Positions 62,823 through 64,000 of a stretch of DNA of 64,000 nt are shown here, piece by piece. Source of the stretch: Porphyromonas pasteri (GTDB lineage: Bacteria; Bacteroidota; Bacteroidia; Bacteroidales; Porphyromonadaceae). Under the pieces are notes generated by a model. That model ran no database searches, was not told the origin of the DNA, and worked only from the letters and a program-made list of their open reading frames with translations. The stretch covers positions 62,001 through 126,000 of the forward strand of contig NZ_BMPU01000004.1 in assembly GCF_014647755.1 (NCBI RefSeq), read 5' to 3'. Numbering within the stretch: position 1 is the first letter of the stretch; each line of letters begins with the position of its first letter. Both the position numbers and the translations under genes were made by a program.

Positions 62823-63191
62823 TCAAAACACGGCGTCACGAGGATAGCTGAACTTCCCGAGAACCGTCAGCGAATCTCGGAAGGGCAAGTACCAAACCGT
62901 CAGGAGGCTGTCTTTATTCAAGCTCCAGGTGTACTCTAGAATCTTCGTCTGATGTGCCCTGCGCTCCTCATCCGAAAACAGATCTTCTATCGGCGCCCTA
63001 AACTCATCGTGCCCTTCGGAGAGGATGAAGCTGTCCCGCCTCAAGGGGATGTAGAGCTGATCTAGTTCGTCAATAGAATAGGTGCTTGGGGACTTGGGGC
63101 TAAGAGTTCCCTTCTGTCCTGAGCCAGTCTGTGAGGAGCACGATAGCCCTAGTGCTAGAAGGATGCTGGCATATAATAGGCTTGTTCGCAT
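62823..63191 (-). CDS. Small lipoprotein, paralogue 3
   Basis: A 122-residue lipoprotein (lipobox LGLSC) related to the two at 55.6-56.4 kb. Shared features are IDELDQLYIPLRRDSFILSE, HDEFRAP, ILEYTW and DSLLTVWYLP. It is more distant from the other two than they are from each other, and so probably the older copy. It lies upstream of the small membrane protein and the Rhs fragment on the same strand. Confidence 0.65.
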   Translation of the reverse strand: MRTSLLYASILLALGLSCSSQTGSGQKGTLSPKSPSTYSIDELDQLYIPLRRDSFILSEGHDEFRAPIEDLFSDEERRAHQTKILEYTWSLNKDSLLTVWYLPFRDSLTVLGKFSYPRDAVF

Positions 63192-63298
63192 AGGCTAGGA
63201 GGTCTAGTTATAGACAAAAATCTGATTGGCTGAACAGAAAAGCTAATTGTCATGAATATCAACACCGAGAGCTAGGCTTGGATGCAGTATGACCTAGC

Positions 63299-64000
63299 TC
63301 ATAGCTGATTGAACTTACTCATAGCATTCGCCTTAATGTCGTCTGCAATATCGATGTAGGGCTTCATCGCCTTGTAGTCACTGTGCCCCGTCCATTTCAT
63401 CACGACTTGAGGAGGAATACCCAAGGCAAGGGCGTTACAGATAAAGGTGCGACGACCAGCATGCGTACCAAGCAGAGCATATTTAGGCGTCACCTCATCG
63501 ATGCGCTCGTTCCCTTTGTAGTAGGTTTGGCGGATAGGCTCGTTGATACCCGCAAGTTCGGCAAGCTCCTTGAGGTACTCATTCATCTTCTGGTTGGTGA
63601 TCACGGGCAGCGCCTTGTCGTGCTCAAATACCACATCCTGGTACTTCTCCAAGATAGCCTTACTGTGCTTGTTGAGCTCGATGACCAAGCTGTCAGAAGT
63701 CTTGATCGTAGTGACTTCTATATGATCTTCCTTGATGTCGCTTCTTCTGAGATTGTAGACATCTGAGTATCGCAGTCCGGTAAAGCACTGGAAGAGGAAG
63801 ACATCACGCACACGATCAAGCGACTGCTTCGCTGGAGGGATCTCGAACTCTCGAAGCTTAGTCAGCTCCTCCCAAGTCAAGAAGATGATCTTCTTCTGCG
63901 TATCCTTGAGCTTAGGTCTGAAGGTATCGTAAGCATTGTTCCTATGCATTCCCTGGCTGAAGCTCCAACGTAGAAACCACTTCAAGAAGCTGAGCTGCTT
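63299..64000 (-). CDS. Tyrosine recombinase/integrase (partial, 5' end outside window)
   Basis: The C-terminal 229 residues, plus a few at the very edge, belong to a tyrosine recombinase of the Bacteroidota phage-integrase-like group. Catalytic Arg is in TGLRYSDV, His-x-x-Arg in THAGRRTF, the second His in WTGHSDY and Tyr in MKPYIDI. The N-terminal SAM-like domain continues beyond position 64000 (the frame is still open there). It probably drives integration of the AT-rich island. It lies at the opposite end of the visible island from tRNA-Ser. Confidence 0.92.
   Translation of the reverse strand, partial: KQLSFLKWFLRWSFSQGMHRNNAYDTFRPKLKDTQKKIIFLTWEELTKLREFEIPPAKQSLDRVRDVFLFQCFTGLRYSDVYNLRRSDIKEDHIEVTTIKTSDSLVIELNKHSKAILEKYQDVVFEHDKALPVITNQKMNEYLKELAELAGINEPIRQTYYKGNERIDEVTPKYALLGTHAGRRTFICNALALGIPPQVVMKWTGHSDYKAMKPYIDIADDIKANAMSKFNQL

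Overview
The window looks like a Bacteroidota chromosome, most likely an oral, sugar-using Porphyromonas (P. catoniae/P. pasteri type). This is inferred from the protein families, from Bacteroidota-type promoters (TAnnTTTG at -7) in front of many genes and tRNAs, from a SusC/SusD polysaccharide utilization locus, and from GC-rich coding sequence in the first 45 kb. No species search was possible.

Layout. 1-0.55 kb: ribosomal proteins L27 (cut by the window edge) and L21. 1.2-2.4 kb: a lone PD-(D/E)XK nuclease. 2.7-7.6 kb: rimP-nusA-infB. 8.5-22.4 kb: a glucan (probably dextran) utilization locus on the minus strand, with a membrane-anchored regulator, SusC, SusD, a SusE/F-like binding lipoprotein and GH27-like, GH97 and GH66 enzymes. 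23-45.4 kb: core genes including mfd, cobU-cobT, a LysM protein, an outer-membrane barrel, topB, an M16 peptidase, a ChaN-like protein, a DnaQ-like exonuclease, a YeiH transporter, kdsC-maf-nagA, DUF1573, an ECF sigma factor and a DMT transporter. tRNA-Arg(CCU), tRNA-Gly(GCC) and tRNA-Ser(UGA) lie in this part.

From tRNA-Ser (45.73 kb) to the window end the DNA is visibly more AT-rich and looks like an integrated island. It holds (i) a restriction locus with an XRE regulator, a nuclease-methylase fusion, an S subunit and a RloC-like zinc-hook ATPase; (ii) a damaged mobilizable module with DUF3853, a RepA-like ATPase, a primase frameshifted by a 14-bp duplication, and MobC without a relaxase; (iii) decayed Rhs fragments with three related small lipoproteins and small membrane proteins; (iv) a three-gene operon encoding an AlbA_2 ATP-binding protein, a DprA/SLOG-like protein and a GHKL ATPase fused to a PD-(D/E)XK nuclease, held between 0.56-0.58 kb direct repeats; and (v) a tyrosine recombinase running off the right edge. 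The three-gene operon is the best candidate here for an undescribed (defence-like) system.

A second unusual signal is in the intergenic DNA of the first 45 kb. Palindromes of about 13 bp of two kinds (ACCTATATAGGT and ACCAGTACTGGT types) are set out with an almost exact 22-bp period in at least eight arrays. Three of the arrays are attached to a conserved core of about 197 bp that occurs three times. I saw none of these in the AT-rich island.
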